The notes under the pieces: generated by a model | Told to the model about the DNA's origin: nothing | The model's database searches: none | What the model saw: only the letters and a program-made list of their open reading frames with translations | Source of the DNA: Clostridium saccharoperbutylacetonicum N1-4(HMT) | Lineage (GTDB): Bacteria; Bacillota; Clostridia; Clostridiales; Clostridiaceae | Assembly (NCBI RefSeq): GCF_000340885.1 | Contig: NC_020291.1 | Coordinates: 4,897,001 to 4,961,000 of the forward strand | Direction: 5' to 3' | Length of the DNA stretch: 64,000 nt | Program-made: the position numbers and the translations under genes | Shown here: positions 17,506 to 27,502 of the stretch, piece after piece | How positions within the stretch are numbered: the stretch's first letter is position 1 | Layout: the number at the start of each line of letters is the position of its first letter

Positions 17506-17546
17506 GCAGTGTTTTTAAATTATCCCCGATAATTTAAAAACACTGC
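17506..17546 (-). terminator. Intrinsic terminator of the pyrophosphatase gene
   Basis: 19-bp perfect arms, 17506-17524 and 17528-17546 (GCAGTGTTTTTAAATTATC and its complement), with a 3-nt loop. On the minus strand a T-rich tail follows, 22 bp past the stop at 17568. Confidence 0.85.
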
Positions 17547-17567
17547 CGAAACACTTAACTGAATTAA

Positions 17568-19214
17568 CTATTTCATTGAATTAATCACATTTGTAAGTGG
17601 TGGTATTACTTGTTTCTTTCTTGATAATACTCCTGGTAAGAAGGCCATTGAATCTACTAATTCAACCTTAAAAGTCTTTTCAATGAAATCAGGTCTATCT
17701 CCTGCAACTAATACCTGTGAGCCTTCAGTTAATATATCTGTTAATAATAAAGCAACTACAGCATAACCTTTATTATCTGCTTCACTTTTCATGAAACTTA
17801 ACATTTCATCTTTTAATGGCATAAAGCCTTCAATATCCATTGTATTAACTTGAGCTACACCTACTTTATAATCTCCCATAGTGAAAGGCTTAAAGTCTTG
17901 GTTAAAAATTTGAGATACAGTTTTTCCTTTTAAAGAAGTACCTGCCTTAAACATTTCCTTAGCGAAATCTTCAATACTTGAGATACCAGCTATTTCAGCT
18001 AGCTTCTTACAAACTATTTTGTCTTGTTCTGTGCAAGTTGGACTCTTAAATAATAGAGTATCTGAAATAATAGCTCCACATAATAATCCAGCAACTTCCT
18101 TTGATGGTGTTAAATCAAGTTCAAAATAGCTTTTAGCAACTATAGTAGATGAACTTCCTAATGGTTCATTTCTAAAGAAAATAGGATTACTTGTTTGAAT
18201 ATCTGCAACTCTGTGGTGATCTATAATCTCAATAACTTCTGCTTCTTCTAGACCATCAACGGATTGACCTCTTTCATTATGGTCTACTTGAATTACCTTT
18301 TTCTTGTGATTTGAAATCAAATGATATCTTGAAACAGTTCCTATAACCTTACCATCTTCATCAACTACTGGATAGCTGTTAAATCTAGTCTCAGCCATGA
18401 TATCTCTAATATCTTCAACTAAATCATCCTTTGAGAATGAAATTAAATCTTTAGTAGCCATAACATAACTTACAGGTATACTTTGAATTAATAATCTTGA
18501 AGCTGTAAAGGAATCGTGAGGGGTACTAATAATAGTAACTCCATTTTCCTTAGCTTTAGATAATAAATTTTCTGCAAGTTTATGAGAGCCTGTTATAATA
18601 ATCAATGATGTTTTTATATCTATTAATGCCTCTTGCACGTCAGGTCTATCCCCTACAATTGCAATATCACCTTCATCAACGATTTCCTTTAGGCTTTCTG
18701 GCTGCATTGCTGTAACAGCAATTTTTCCTTTAAATACTTTACATTCTTCATTTATGTATATACTGCTAGCAGAAAGTGTATCTAAAATACTTTCAATTGA
18801 TGTTTTACTTTTTGCTAATATATCATTATCTCCTATGTCCATATATGATGATGTTAAATTTGAAATAGAAAGAACTCCTATTAAATGTCCTTTAGCATCA
18901 GTTACTGGCAATGACTTTATATGATTATCTCTCATAATATTCCAAGCCATTCTTAAAGAATAATCACCTTTGATTGCTTCAATGGTATCAAAATTTAAAT
19001 CTTCTACTTTAAGCTTAACTGTTTCTAATAATTTTGGAGCTTTAACTCCAAAATAATCTAAGATAAATTGTGTTTCTCTATTTACATTTCCAAGTCTTAC
19101 TGGTACAGCAGGAAGATCGCTAGTTCTATTTTTAAATTCTGCATAACCATATGCAGCACAAATGGAATCTGAATCGGGATTTTTGTGTCCAGTTACATAA
19201 ACTACGTTTTCCAA
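17568..19214 (-). CDS. ppaC: Mn-dependent inorganic pyrophosphatase with CBS and DRTGG regulatory domains
   Basis: 548 aa from a TTG at 19214 that lies 8 bases after AGGAGG and yields the standard ENVVYVTGHKNPDSDS start; longer readings to 19334 add about 40 non-conserved residues. DHH-family metal ligands: H10, D14, D16, DHNE (311-314) and DHHR (332-335). The two halves of the catalytic DHH domain flank a nucleotide-sensing insert of CBS1 (about 75-125), DRTGG (about 135-240) and CBS2 (about 250-300). Such enzymes cleave PPi and are inhibited by AMP/ADP and activated by ATP or diadenosine polyphosphates. DHHA2 domain ends the protein. Confidence 0.93.
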   Translation of the reverse strand: MENVVYVTGHKNPDSDSICAAYGYAEFKNRTSDLPAVPVRLGNVNRETQFILDYFGVKAPKLLETVKLKVEDLNFDTIEAIKGDYSLRMAWNIMRDNHIKSLPVTDAKGHLIGVLSISNLTSSYMDIGDNDILAKSKTSIESILDTLSASSIYINEECKVFKGKIAVTAMQPESLKEIVDEGDIAIVGDRPDVQEALIDIKTSLIIITGSHKLAENLLSKAKENGVTIISTPHDSFTASRLLIQSIPVSYVMATKDLISFSKDDLVEDIRDIMAETRFNSYPVVDEDGKVIGTVSRYHLISNHKKKVIQVDHNERGQSVDGLEEAEVIEIIDHHRVADIQTSNPIFFRNEPLGSSSTIVAKSYFELDLTPSKEVAGLLCGAIISDTLLFKSPTCTEQDKIVCKKLAEIAGISSIEDFAKEMFKAGTSLKGKTVSQIFNQDFKPFTMGDYKVGVAQVNTMDIEGFMPLKDEMLSFMKSEADNKGYAVVALLLTDILTEGSQVLVAGDRPDFIEKTFKVELVDSMAFLPGVLSRKKQVIPPLTNVINSMK

Positions 19215-19450
19215 AATAATTCCTCCTATGTCTTTTAATAAAAAATAATACATATTTATTTTACTTTTAAAATTAATTTGTGTAAAGGCTAAATTTACAT
19301 GCTGCTGAAGTTGAGAAAAATAAAAAAATGACAAGCTCTAGATGATAAGTTATGAACTAAAATACATACAGTTTTATAGATAACCTTTTTATCAAAACCA
19401 ATATTTTACTTAACTAATAACTTATCAAATTTTACTTGCCACTAAACTAA

Positions 19451-20218
19451 TTATCTCATACTATTAATCATGCCCCACATATCATCTGCAGAGGTTATTG
19501 CCTTTGAACTTAGTTGAAAAGCTCTAGTTGTTAATACCATATCTGAAAAAGCTTCAGCTGTATCAACATTCGATGCTTCTAAATAGCCTTGTTCAATATT
19601 ATAATCATTACTTAAAGTTACTTGTGCATCTGATGCAGGAACAAAATGATTATTTCCAACAGGTACAAAACTTTTATCTCCTATAGATGTAAACACCGGT
19701 ATATTCCCTATTACTGTCTCCTGACCATCAACTTTCATTGATATTTCACCATTTTGAGCTATAGAAATATTTTGACTATCTAATGCTGGATTACCTTCTG
19801 AGGCTCCATTAGCATATTCTACATACACTTTCGTTCCACTTGTATCAACCAAAACTCCATTTGAATCTACTTTAAAATTACCATCTCTAGTATATGCAAC
19901 AGTTCCATCTGATTGAGTAAGGCCAAAATAACCTTTTCCATCAATAGCTAAGTCAGTCTTTCCACCAGTTGTAATAAGATTTCCCTGCTTATTACTTGCA
20001 TAATTTGTACCTAACCTAACTCCTGTTCCAGTCACTGCTTTTTCATTTACTAAAGGGGTTCCCTTTCTGTTCAATGTATCAGTTACTAAATCCTTAAAAT
20101 TTACATCTGTTCTCTTATAACCTGTTGTTTCATTGTTAACCAAGTCATTTGAAATATAATCAATTTTTTCTTGATATGCTGTTAACCCACTTTTTCCGGT
20201 TGCGAAAATATTAAACAT
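19451..20218 (-). CDS. flgG: Flagellar basal-body rod protein (FlgG/FlgF family), second copy
   Basis: 255 aa. The N-terminal rod domain has YISNDLVNNETTGYKR, a variant of the NNxANxxTxG(Y/F) motif. The middle has DLAIDGKGYFGL and TRDGNFKVD; the C-terminal helix ends with GYLEASNVDTAEAFSDMVLTTRAFQLSSKAI. Forms distal or proximal rod after export through the flagellar gate. It is 26 bp after the paralogue at 20245 and is the last gene of the operon. Which of the two is FlgF and which FlgG cannot be fixed by sequence reading alone; B. subtilis names them FlhO/FlhP. Confidence 0.85.
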   Translation of the reverse strand: MFNIFATGKSGLTAYQEKIDYISNDLVNNETTGYKRTDVNFKDLVTDTLNRKGTPLVNEKAVTGTGVRLGTNYASNKQGNLITTGGKTDLAIDGKGYFGLTQSDGTVAYTRDGNFKVDSNGVLVDTSGTKVYVEYANGASEGNPALDSQNISIAQNGEISMKVDGQETVIGNIPVFTSIGDKSFVPVGNNHFVPASDAQVTLSNDYNIEQGYLEASNVDTAEAFSDMVLTTRAFQLSSKAITSADDMWGMINSMR

Positions 20219-20244
20219 AATTTTTTACTCCTTTATACCTATTT

Positions 20245-21015
20245 CTATACACGTCCTAATTCAGTCGCAGCTTTTTGAATTGTTTCGTCCTGCATTTTTA
20301 CAAACTTTTGATTTGTTTCAAATTGTCTCTTTATTTCCATAAGCTTTACCATTTCTGTCGAAGGATCAACGTTTGAACCTTCAAGGAAATTCTGTCTTAT
20401 ATTAACTTTAGCATCATAAACTGGATTATCTGTTGTACTATAATTATCACCAATAGGCTCTAAATTTTTATAACTTTGAAAATCAGCAGTTAATAATTTA
20501 TGTGTCTGCCCAATTCCATCTATGTTAATATTATTTTCTGCATCTAAAGAAAATTTATTATTTCCAATATAAATAGGTTCTCTCGCCCCTGTTGCAAGAT
20601 TAGTACCTAGAACTTGAGATCCATCATTAGTAATCAAATATCCTTGATTGCTAATTTTAAAATTTCCATCTCTCGTATACACTTCTTGATTTCCATTTTG
20701 AGCTACAAAGAAGCCTCTTCCATCTATAGCAAAATCAGTTGAACTATCTGTAGCTTTAAGAGTCCCTTGTGTAAATACAGTTTCTACATCATTAACTTTT
20801 ACTCCTAAGCTTAATTTTCCAATATCGTTTCTAACATATTTATCTCCATCTAGCTTTTGTCTATTTGATATCATAACATCATCAAAACTACTTTTTGTCA
20901 AATCACGCTTTTTATATCCTGTATTATTTATATTAGCAATATTATTTGTAGTTACTTCCTGATCATTTTGAAGTGCTATTAATCCTGAAACAGAAGTATA
21001 CAATCCTCTTATCAA
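20245..21015 (-). CDS. flgF: Flagellar basal-body rod protein (FlgF/FlgG family), first copy
   Basis: 256 aa. Starts MIRGLYTSVSGL and carries NNIANINNTGYKKRD, FAIDGRGFF, YTRDGNFKI and the C-terminal NFLEGSNVDPSTEMVKLMEIKRQFETNQKF. It is the better match to canonical FlgG at the start, so the flgF/flgG labels of the two tandem genes may be swapped. Begins right after the small membrane gene (1-bp gap). Rod assembly protein, exported without a cleaved signal. Confidence 0.85.
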   Translation of the reverse strand: MIRGLYTSVSGLIALQNDQEVTTNNIANINNTGYKKRDLTKSSFDDVMISNRQKLDGDKYVRNDIGKLSLGVKVNDVETVFTQGTLKATDSSTDFAIDGRGFFVAQNGNQEVYTRDGNFKISNQGYLITNDGSQVLGTNLATGAREPIYIGNNKFSLDAENNINIDGIGQTHKLLTADFQSYKNLEPIGDNYSTTDNPVYDAKVNIRQNFLEGSNVDPSTEMVKLMEIKRQFETNQKFVKMQDETIQKAATELGRV

Positions 21016-21016
21016 T

Positions 21017-21190
21017 TTAATCCTCTCCTTTTAACAAAGATTTACTCTCATTTGGGTAAATCATACCTAATCCTCTAGCTTTTTGTTCAATTTGACTATC
21101 TGACAAGTTTGAAGTATAGTCATATCCCCACATGAATATTACCCCAATAACAAGTCCTATTCCTATCCCTAATAAAATTTTTTTATCCAT
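21017..21190 (-). CDS. Small single-pass membrane protein of the flagellar operon
   Basis: 57 aa from ATG 21190; a TTG three codons earlier is possible. Residues 4-23 are one membrane helix (KILLGIGIGLVIGVIFMWGY), and the exposed tail is SDSQIEQKARGLGMIYPNES. The tail motif (IEQKARGLGMIYPNE) is of a type found in small proteins downstream of sigD in clostridia. No clear ribosome site, so it may depend on translation of the upstream swrB-like gene 20 bp away. Function unknown. Confidence 0.7.
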   Translation of the reverse strand: MDKKILLGIGIGLVIGVIFMWGYDYTSNLSDSQIEQKARGLGMIYPNESKSLLKGED

Positions 21191-21210
21191 GAGTTTCAAG
21201 ATAATGCTTT

Positions 21211-21765
21211 TTATTTTTTGAATAAACCTTTTACTAATAACACTTCCCCCTTGCTCACAGATAATTCATGACATATTTGTTCTTCAGTTAATCCCTCTTC
21301 CAAAAGTTTTTTAATCTTATGAGTCTTATTGCTGTCAGTTTCTTTTGAAAATTTAATTTCAGATATTACATCTTCTTCATCAACCTTAACCAATGAATTT
21401 TCATTTATATCATCACTTTCTTTAGAAGCTTCACTATTTTCTATTAATAAATCAGAATTTATAACATTGTCACTTTTTAATTCTTCTTTATTTTCGTATA
21501 ACTTTTCGTTTTTCTTAAGTATATTTATCTCACTTTTCATTTCTAAAATTTCTTCTTGCAATTCAGTAAGGCTTTCAGCTATATCTCTTCGCAAAATTCC
21601 AATTTCTATTTTATAATCTTCCAATTCTTCTTTATTATTGGAAAGTACACGTTCAAAAGGAATATCTAAACCTTCATGTGTATTTTTTGCCTTTTCCTCA
21701 ATTTTAATAGCTCTATAATTATATATTATCAAACCTATTCCGATTGCTAATAATATTAATGGCAT
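21211..21765 (-). CDS. SwrB/DUF6115-like membrane-anchored coiled-coil protein
   Basis: 184 aa from ATG 21765, behind GAGGTG. Residues 2-16 are a membrane anchor (PLILLAIGIGLIIYNY), then a long charged coiled coil (about 40-100), an acidic linker, and a C-terminal helix-turn-helix-like end (EEGLTEEQICHELSVSKGEVLLVKGLFKK region). This layout and the place right after sigD match B. subtilis SwrB, which promotes maturation of the flagellar export gate. Similarity is architectural; identity by sequence is unproven. Confidence 0.65.
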   Translation of the reverse strand: MPLILLAIGIGLIIYNYRAIKIEEKAKNTHEGLDIPFERVLSNNKEELEDYKIEIGILRRDIAESLTELQEEILEMKSEINILKKNEKLYENKEELKSDNVINSDLLIENSEASKESDDINENSLVKVDEEDVISEIKFSKETDSNKTHKIKKLLEEGLTEEQICHELSVSKGEVLLVKGLFKK

Positions 21766-21825
21766 AAAACACCTCAAATATCAATGATCAATGATCAATT
21801 GTAAATTCATTTTAATATGTATAAT

Positions 21826-22557
21826 TTAATCCATATAATGCAGTTTTCGCATACATTCTCTTAAACTACTTATGGCTCTGCTATGTAATTGACAAACTCT
21901 AGATTCAGATACACTTAATACTGCACCTATTTCTTTTAAGGTCAAACCTTCATAGTAATATAGATTTAATACTGTCTTGTCTTTTTCTTTAAGCAATTCT
22001 ATTGCCTTAGTTAAGGTCTCCAGCTGCTCCTTATCCTGCAGATAGGAATCAGGACTTGGACTATTTTTATCTTCTATTATTCCAATAAGATTTACATCTT
22101 CATCATCCGAAAAAATAACATTTTCCAAGGAGACCATAGAAATGTAGTTGATATAATTTTCAATTTCTGCAACTTCGCTTAAAGATATACCTAAGTGCTT
22201 TGCAATTTCATCACAGGATGGCTCTCTGAGCAACTCAGCTTGTAAAGTATCAATTGCTTTATTATATTTATTTAGCTTGTCCATAGCTCCTTTAGAAATT
22301 GGTCTATTCTTTCTCAGTTCGTCTATCATTGCACCTTTAATTCTTATGGATGCATAAGATGAAAATTTCATTCCTTTTGTGCTATCAAACTTATTAATAG
22401 CATCCATGAGTCCAATCATACCATGACTCACTAAATCTTCATATTCCATATATTTATTTTTACCGAACATAACCCTTGAGGCAATATATTTTACTAATGG
22501 AATATATTCTTGTATTATTTGTTCTTTTCCATCAACATCTTTCTTTAATGCCTGCAT
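21826..22557 (-). CDS. sigD: Flagellar sigma factor sigma-D/FliA (WhiG family)
   Basis: 243 aa from ATG 22557, 10 bases after GGGGAGG; a longer reading to 22587 lacks a good site. Region 2 is YIPLVKYIASRV...EYEDLVSHGMIGLMDAINKFD...KFSSYASIRIKGAMIDELRK, region 3 KHLGISLSEVAEIENY, and region 4 LKEKDKTVLNLYYYEGLTLKEIGAVLSVSESRVCQLHSRA. It directs RNA polymerase to late flagellar genes, including flagellins, and is held by FlgM, which is not in this window. It sits inside the operon, between PilZ and the SwrB-like gene. Confidence 0.93.
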   Translation of the reverse strand: MQALKKDVDGKEQIIQEYIPLVKYIASRVMFGKNKYMEYEDLVSHGMIGLMDAINKFDSTKGMKFSSYASIRIKGAMIDELRKNRPISKGAMDKLNKYNKAIDTLQAELLREPSCDEIAKHLGISLSEVAEIENYINYISMVSLENVIFSDDEDVNLIGIIEDKNSPSPDSYLQDKEQLETLTKAIELLKEKDKTVLNLYYYEGLTLKEIGAVLSVSESRVCQLHSRAISSLRECMRKLHYMD

Positions 22558-22607
22558 ACCCTCATTACCTCCCCATTTTTTTCTCATCTCTATTTTCCAT
22601 CTAACAT

Positions 22608-23249
22608 TTATACATTAGATCTTTGTTTTCTAACTATCTGGAAAAGTTCTTTGATAATAATTTCCACTTGTGTAGGCATGATGTCAACAAATCTTAAACC
22701 ACATAATTTCTCTTTATCATCAGCTATTACACTTCTCACAAATTCACATCTCAATTCAAATTCTATCTTAGGAAGCTTAAGATCAACTAAAATTATGTCA
22801 CCTTTCCTCAAATCCTCTTTAGTTTTCAGCCTTAAGCCACCAGCGCTTACGTCAACCATTAACCCTTTTTGATAAGGTATACTGTCAATATCATCCTCAT
22901 CTATATTTGTTATTTTCTTAAATTGTATTTCTTGTACTAATTCAACCCTAAAAAAATTTCTTCTTTGTATCTTGGCCACATTAAAAGGTGTAGATAATCT
23001 GTAGTATATAATGTTTCCTTCTTTACCTCTTGAAAGCACCGTGCAAAAGAAATTATAACATCTGCTTTCATCTAAATAAGAATTAATCTCAATTTCTTCC
23101 CCTGTATGTAATACTAAATAATCTCCATCATATACCGGTACATTTATTCTCAAAAATTCATCTTCAACGTCTAAGATTAGCGATTTGTATGCTTTTTCAT
23201 TTGCCACTATCTCTATTCTGTCATTAACTTTTAAGTTAAAATCAATCAC
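22608..23249 (-). CDS. PilZ-domain c-di-GMP receptor, YcgR/DgrA-like flagellar brake
   Basis: 213 aa, GTG start 8 bases after AGGAGG. N-terminal YcgR-like domain (1-90), then PilZ with RRNFFR (96-101) and DVSAGG (133-138), the two motifs that hold c-di-GMP. Family members slow or stop rotation when c-di-GMP is high (YcgR; B. subtilis MotI/DgrA). Placement between flhG and sigD couples it to motility. Target (stator or switch) cannot be seen here. Confidence 0.9.
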   Translation of the reverse strand: MIDFNLKVNDRIEIVANEKAYKSLILDVEDEFLRINVPVYDGDYLVLHTGEEIEINSYLDESRCYNFFCTVLSRGKEGNIIYYRLSTPFNVAKIQRRNFFRVELVQEIQFKKITNIDEDDIDSIPYQKGLMVDVSAGGLRLKTKEDLRKGDIILVDLKLPKIEFELRCEFVRSVIADDKEKLCGLRFVDIMPTQVEIIIKELFQIVRKQRSNV

Positions 23250-23261
23250 CTTTAAATCCTC

Positions 23262-24116
23262 CTATGAAAATATATTGAATAGTCTTTTAAATAACCCCTT
23301 TGCTCCATTTAAAGAATTAACTTCTTGGCCCATAAGCTTCATGGCTATATTATGAATATCATTAGCCGCATCGCAATTTGGGTATAATACCACAAAAGGT
23401 TTTTGTTGTCTTACGCTTTGAACTAATTTCCTATCTTCCAGTATACATCCTAAGTATTCAATATTAATCTTCAAGAACTTACTAACTGCCCTGTCAAATT
23501 TTTTATAGGTTTCTTCTCCTTCTTCCTTTGTAAAAGCCTTATTTACAACAATTTTTGCTGTAGTCTTAAGCTTAAAATGATCAGTAGCCTTAATTAAACT
23601 GTAACCATCAGTTAGAGATGTTGGTTCAGGAGTCGTTAAGATAATTAACTCTTCAGAAGCTGCTATAAAAGATAATACATCCTTATTAACCCCTGCACCT
23701 GTATCCATTAAAATGTAATCATACTCGTCTAAAGTTTCAAGTTTCTCCAAAAAAAGTTTTCTTTCTTCTTCCGTTAACTCTTGAGCTTTATTTAATGCAG
23801 ATCCAGCTGGAATTAAATTTACACCATTAGTTCCTTCTACAATTATATCCTTTATTTCAAGTCCAGTAAATACTATATCAAATATATTATGTTTAGGATA
23901 TAATCCCATTAAAACATCATCATTTCCCATTCCTAAATCAGCATCAAAAATCAGAACTTTCTTGCCTTGATTTTGAAGAGTTATGGCTAAATTTACAACA
24001 AAATTACTTTTTCCAACTCCACCTTTTCCTGATGTCACAGTTATTATTTTAGTTGCAGAATTTTTTTCATCCTCTTCATTAACCAATCTTCTTAAGGCTT
24101 CAGCTTGATCTAGCAT
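23262..24116 (-). CDS. flhG: FlhG/FleN/YlxH MinD-type ATPase
   Basis: 284 aa. N-terminal DQAEALRRLV (3-12) is the helix that stimulates FlhF GTPase. Deviant Walker A TSGKGGVGKS (28-37), FDADLGMGNDDVLMG, and MDTGAG. The C-terminus holds a membrane-targeting amphipathic helix (KGLFKRLFNIF). With FlhF it sets flagellar number and place. Start ATG 24116 overlaps the end of flhF by 7 bp, implying translational coupling. Confidence 0.92.
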   Translation of the reverse strand: MLDQAEALRRLVNEEDEKNSATKIITVTSGKGGVGKSNFVVNLAITLQNQGKKVLIFDADLGMGNDDVLMGLYPKHNIFDIVFTGLEIKDIIVEGTNGVNLIPAGSALNKAQELTEEERKLFLEKLETLDEYDYILMDTGAGVNKDVLSFIAASEELIILTTPEPTSLTDGYSLIKATDHFKLKTTAKIVVNKAFTKEEGEETYKKFDRAVSKFLKINIEYLGCILEDRKLVQSVRQQKPFVVLYPNCDAANDIHNIAMKLMGQEVNSLNGAKGLFKRLFNIFS

Positions 24117-25435
24117 ATAATTTCCTCCCCTAGGATGAAACTTGCAATCTTTTCCTTGGTTGGTACCATTATATCATCTGGTACATTTTGTCCAATAGTA
24201 ATAAAACTAACTGGTTTATTCGATAATTTTGCTATATTATATAGAGACCCATATACTGTAGTTTCATCAAGTTTTGTAATAATTATATTATCAAAATCAA
24301 GTTCTGCATAACCTTTTAATATACTTTTAATATCACTATTTTTAGTAGTTGCACTTATTACCATATCGACATGATCAGGATTCGCCTTTTGTACAAAAGC
24401 TCTTAACTCAGAAATCTGCATTGCATTTTTACTGCTTCTTCCTGTTGTATCAATAAGAATGACATCACATTCCTTCATAGCTTCTATTGCTTCTTCCATT
24501 TCTTTCATGGTAATTACTACTTTAAATGGAATATTCATGATTTCTGCATATGTCTTAAGCTGTTCAATTGCTCCAATTCTATAGGTGTCAACTGTAATTA
24601 ATCCAACCTTCTTCTTTTCAACAAGAGCTAATCTTCCTGCAAGCTTTGCTATAGTAGTAGTTTTTCCTACACCAGTAGGTCCAACTAGTACAACTCGTCC
24701 AGTTAAATTTTGTCTAGCTACTAATATGTCTCTTTCAAATACATCTCTTAATATTTCTATTTCATCAATATCCTCAGTTTTCATTGTTTCTGCAACACTT
24801 AAAATATCCTCTTGAAGCGCTTCATCAATATCTAGATCTTTTAGTCTTTCTTGAAGAAGATTTTCTGAAATTTCTCCATAAGTACCTGTCTTTATTACTT
24901 TATTTAATAAATCCTTTAATTCAGTTACTTCTTTATGTATTGATTCCATACTTGAATTTTCTTCATCATTACTTTTTACAGCTTTTATTTTGGTCTTGTC
25001 AGCTTTGTTTATTTGAGGTATATTTTCTTCTTTACTCTTAGCTGTTTCTTTTTCAACATTAGTATTATGTTCTAAAATTTTATCAAATAATGTTTCAGCC
25101 TTCACTTCTTCTTTGATTATATTATTACTATTAGAGGATAGCATTTCATTCTGCATGAGTTTTTTTATGCTTTCTAAAGAATTCCTAAATTCTTCTTCTT
25201 CATCCTTTTGTTTATAGTAATTTTTATCTTGTTTAAAACTCCTATTATCTTTTTCCTGATCTGTAGAATTTTCAACAGCTGCCGTAACTTCTATTAGTTT
25301 TTTTGATAATAAACCTATGATTCCGGGTCTTCTAACTTTTCTTTGGCTTATGATAATAGCGTCTTTTCCCAATTCGTATCTAATTCTAGTTAAACCTTCG
25401 TTCATGTCTTTCACAAGATATTTTTTAATAATCAT
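24110..25435 (-). CDS. flhF: FlhF SRP-type GTPase
   Basis: 441 aa. The N-terminal 180 residues are basic then low-complexity (Lys, Glu, Asn), as in other FlhF B domains. The N domain (about 185-245) precedes the GTPase with G1 GPTGVGKTTT (252-261), G3 DTTGR, and G4 TKLDE. Recruits early flagellar parts to the membrane site; active as a dimer controlled by FlhG. ATG follows the flhA stop directly. Confidence 0.93.
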   Translation of the reverse strand: MIIKKYLVKDMNEGLTRIRYELGKDAIIISQRKVRRPGIIGLLSKKLIEVTAAVENSTDQEKDNRSFKQDKNYYKQKDEEEEFRNSLESIKKLMQNEMLSSNSNNIIKEEVKAETLFDKILEHNTNVEKETAKSKEENIPQINKADKTKIKAVKSNDEENSSMESIHKEVTELKDLLNKVIKTGTYGEISENLLQERLKDLDIDEALQEDILSVAETMKTEDIDEIEILRDVFERDILVARQNLTGRVVLVGPTGVGKTTTIAKLAGRLALVEKKKVGLITVDTYRIGAIEQLKTYAEIMNIPFKVVITMKEMEEAIEAMKECDVILIDTTGRSSKNAMQISELRAFVQKANPDHVDMVISATTKNSDIKSILKGYAELDFDNIIITKLDETTVYGSLYNIAKLSNKPVSFITIGQNVPDDIMVPTKEKIASFILGEEIIC

Positions 25436-27502
25436 CTAAATTCTTATGACTCCTTCACTATTAATTTGAACATCATTTGGTATTTCATTTAATGAAAGTA
25501 CCATAATATGTGGAAATACCATTTCAATTAATTTTCTAAATACAGGTCTTATATTTGGTGAAACCAATATGATTGGCTGATTATTATAGAAATATACTGA
25601 TTCTACAGTATTTTTAATACCTGTAAGTATATTAGTTGTCGTTTCTGGGTCAACTGTTGGGAATGAACCTTGAACAGATTTTTGTATATTATTTGATACT
25701 ATTTCTTCAATGCTAGGATCTAATGTTACAACTGTAATTGTTCTATTCTCATCAACCACTTGATTACAAATAGTTCTTGCCAATGCAAATCTAACATATT
25801 CAGTTAATACTTCTAAATCTCTAGTATTTTTAGAGTTATCTGCTAATGATTCCATTATAGTAACTGTATCTTTAATTGGCACTTTTTCTCTAAGTAAATT
25901 TTGTAATACTTTTTGAAGCTCACCAATTGATAATAAGTCTGGTATAAGTTCTTCAACAACTGCACTATATTTATCCTTCGCATTGTCCACAATTAGTTTA
26001 ACTTCTTGTCTGCCAAGTAATTCATAAGAATGACTCTTAATAGTTTCAGTTAAATGAGTTACCATAACAGTTGTTGGATCAACAACTGTTAATCCTTTAA
26101 TTTCCGCTTCTTCTCTTTGATCCTTATTTATCCAAACTGCTGGAAGACCAAACGTTGGTTCAACAGTCTTTATACCAGGAATATCTGAATTTTCTCCTGT
26201 AGGATCCATGCAAAGCAACATGCTTGGCATTAATTCGGAAGAAACAACCATAGTTCCCCTTATTTTTATTATGTACTCATTAGTCCTAAGTTGAAGATTA
26301 TCTCTAATTCTTATAGGTTGTACAACTATTCCCATTTCAATAGCACATTGTCTTCTAACTGATGCTATTCTTTGAAGTAAATCCCCTCCAGAAGCTTCAT
26401 CTGCAAGTGGAATAAGACCATATCCAATTTCCACTTCCATTGGCTCTACAGAAATTAAATTCATAACATTTTCTGGTTCTTTACGCTCTGCTTGTATAAT
26501 TTCTTCCTCTTCTGATACAATTTCCTTCATTTCTTTTACAGCTGCATCTTTATAAAGCAAATATGTCAATGAACCCATTGCTAAAGAAGCTGCAAAAAAT
26601 GGGATTTTAGGCATACTAGGCACAATTCCCAAAAATAACATTATTGCACTAGCGATTCCTGTTGCTATAGGAAATCCTGTTAATTGACTTGACAATGTAT
26701 CTCCTAATGTTTCTGTACTTCCTGAACGTGTTACCAAAATACCTGAGGCTGTTGATATTAATAAGGCTGGGAGTTGACTTACAAGACCATCACCAACAGA
26801 TAAAATAGTATATGTTTGTGCAGCAGTAGCAGCACTCATATTCTTCCCAAGTATTCCAATTATCATTCCACCAACAATATTTATAATCGTAATTATAATT
26901 CCGGCTGTAGCGTCACCTTTTACGAACTTAGATGCACCATCCATAGCTCCATAAAAATCAGCCTCTGATTGAAGGTCTTTTCTTTTTCTCTTTGCTGTCT
27001 CTTCATCTATTAATCCTGAATTTAAGTCAGCATCAATACTCATTTGCTTACCAGGCATAGCATCAAGAGTAAATCTTGCAGCTACTTCTGAAACTCTACC
27101 TGCACCGGCAGTAATAACCATAAATTGAATTACGACTATAATTAAAAATATTACAATACCAACTACATAATTTCCACCTATAACAAAGTTTCCAAAGGCG
27201 GTAATAATTGTTCCTGCATCAGCATCGAGCAATATTAACCTTGTAGAAGATATGTTAAGCGCTAACCTAAACAATGTTGTAACCAGCAATAGTGTTGGGA
27301 AAACGGATAATTGTAATACACTTGTTGTAAACATCGTAATCAATATTATAATTATAGAAATTGTTATGTTTAAAGCTAAAAGTAAATCTATAAGTTGTTT
27401 TGGTAATGGAATTACAATCATTAACACAATAGTAATAATTGCAAATGCTATAATTACATCCAAATTATCCTTTATATTCAGCCTTTTGTTACCAAACTCC
27501 AA
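25436..27502 (-). CDS. flhA: Flagellar export gate protein FlhA
   Basis: 688 aa, normal length. TTG start 8 bases after GGGAGG. About eight N-terminal membrane helices (1-320), including the FHIPEP signature region GRVSEVAARFTLDAMPGKQMSIDADLNSG, then an acidic linker (EEEEIIQAERKEPEN) and a cytosolic ring-forming domain. FlhA forms the nonameric export channel ring that takes substrates and uses the proton motive force. Gap of 208 bp to the upstream fliR-flhB, which shows only AT-rich sequence and a weak TTGATA/TATCAA stem. Confidence 0.95.
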   Translation of the reverse strand: MEFGNKRLNIKDNLDVIIAFAIITIVLMIVIPLPKQLIDLLLALNITISIIIILITMFTTSVLQLSVFPTLLLVTTLFRLALNISSTRLILLDADAGTIITAFGNFVIGGNYVVGIVIFLIIVVIQFMVITAGAGRVSEVAARFTLDAMPGKQMSIDADLNSGLIDEETAKRKRKDLQSEADFYGAMDGASKFVKGDATAGIIITIINIVGGMIIGILGKNMSAATAAQTYTILSVGDGLVSQLPALLISTASGILVTRSGSTETLGDTLSSQLTGFPIATGIASAIMLFLGIVPSMPKIPFFAASLAMGSLTYLLYKDAAVKEMKEIVSEEEEIIQAERKEPENVMNLISVEPMEVEIGYGLIPLADEASGGDLLQRIASVRRQCAIEMGIVVQPIRIRDNLQLRTNEYIIKIRGTMVVSSELMPSMLLCMDPTGENSDIPGIKTVEPTFGLPAVWINKDQREEAEIKGLTVVDPTTVMVTHLTETIKSHSYELLGRQEVKLIVDNAKDKYSAVVEELIPDLLSIGELQKVLQNLLREKVPIKDTVTIMESLADNSKNTRDLEVLTEYVRFALARTICNQVVDENRTITVVTLDPSIEEIVSNNIQKSVQGSFPTVDPETTTNILTGIKNTVESVYFYNNQPIILVSPNIRPVFRKLIEMVFPHIMVLSLNEIPNDVQINSEGVIRI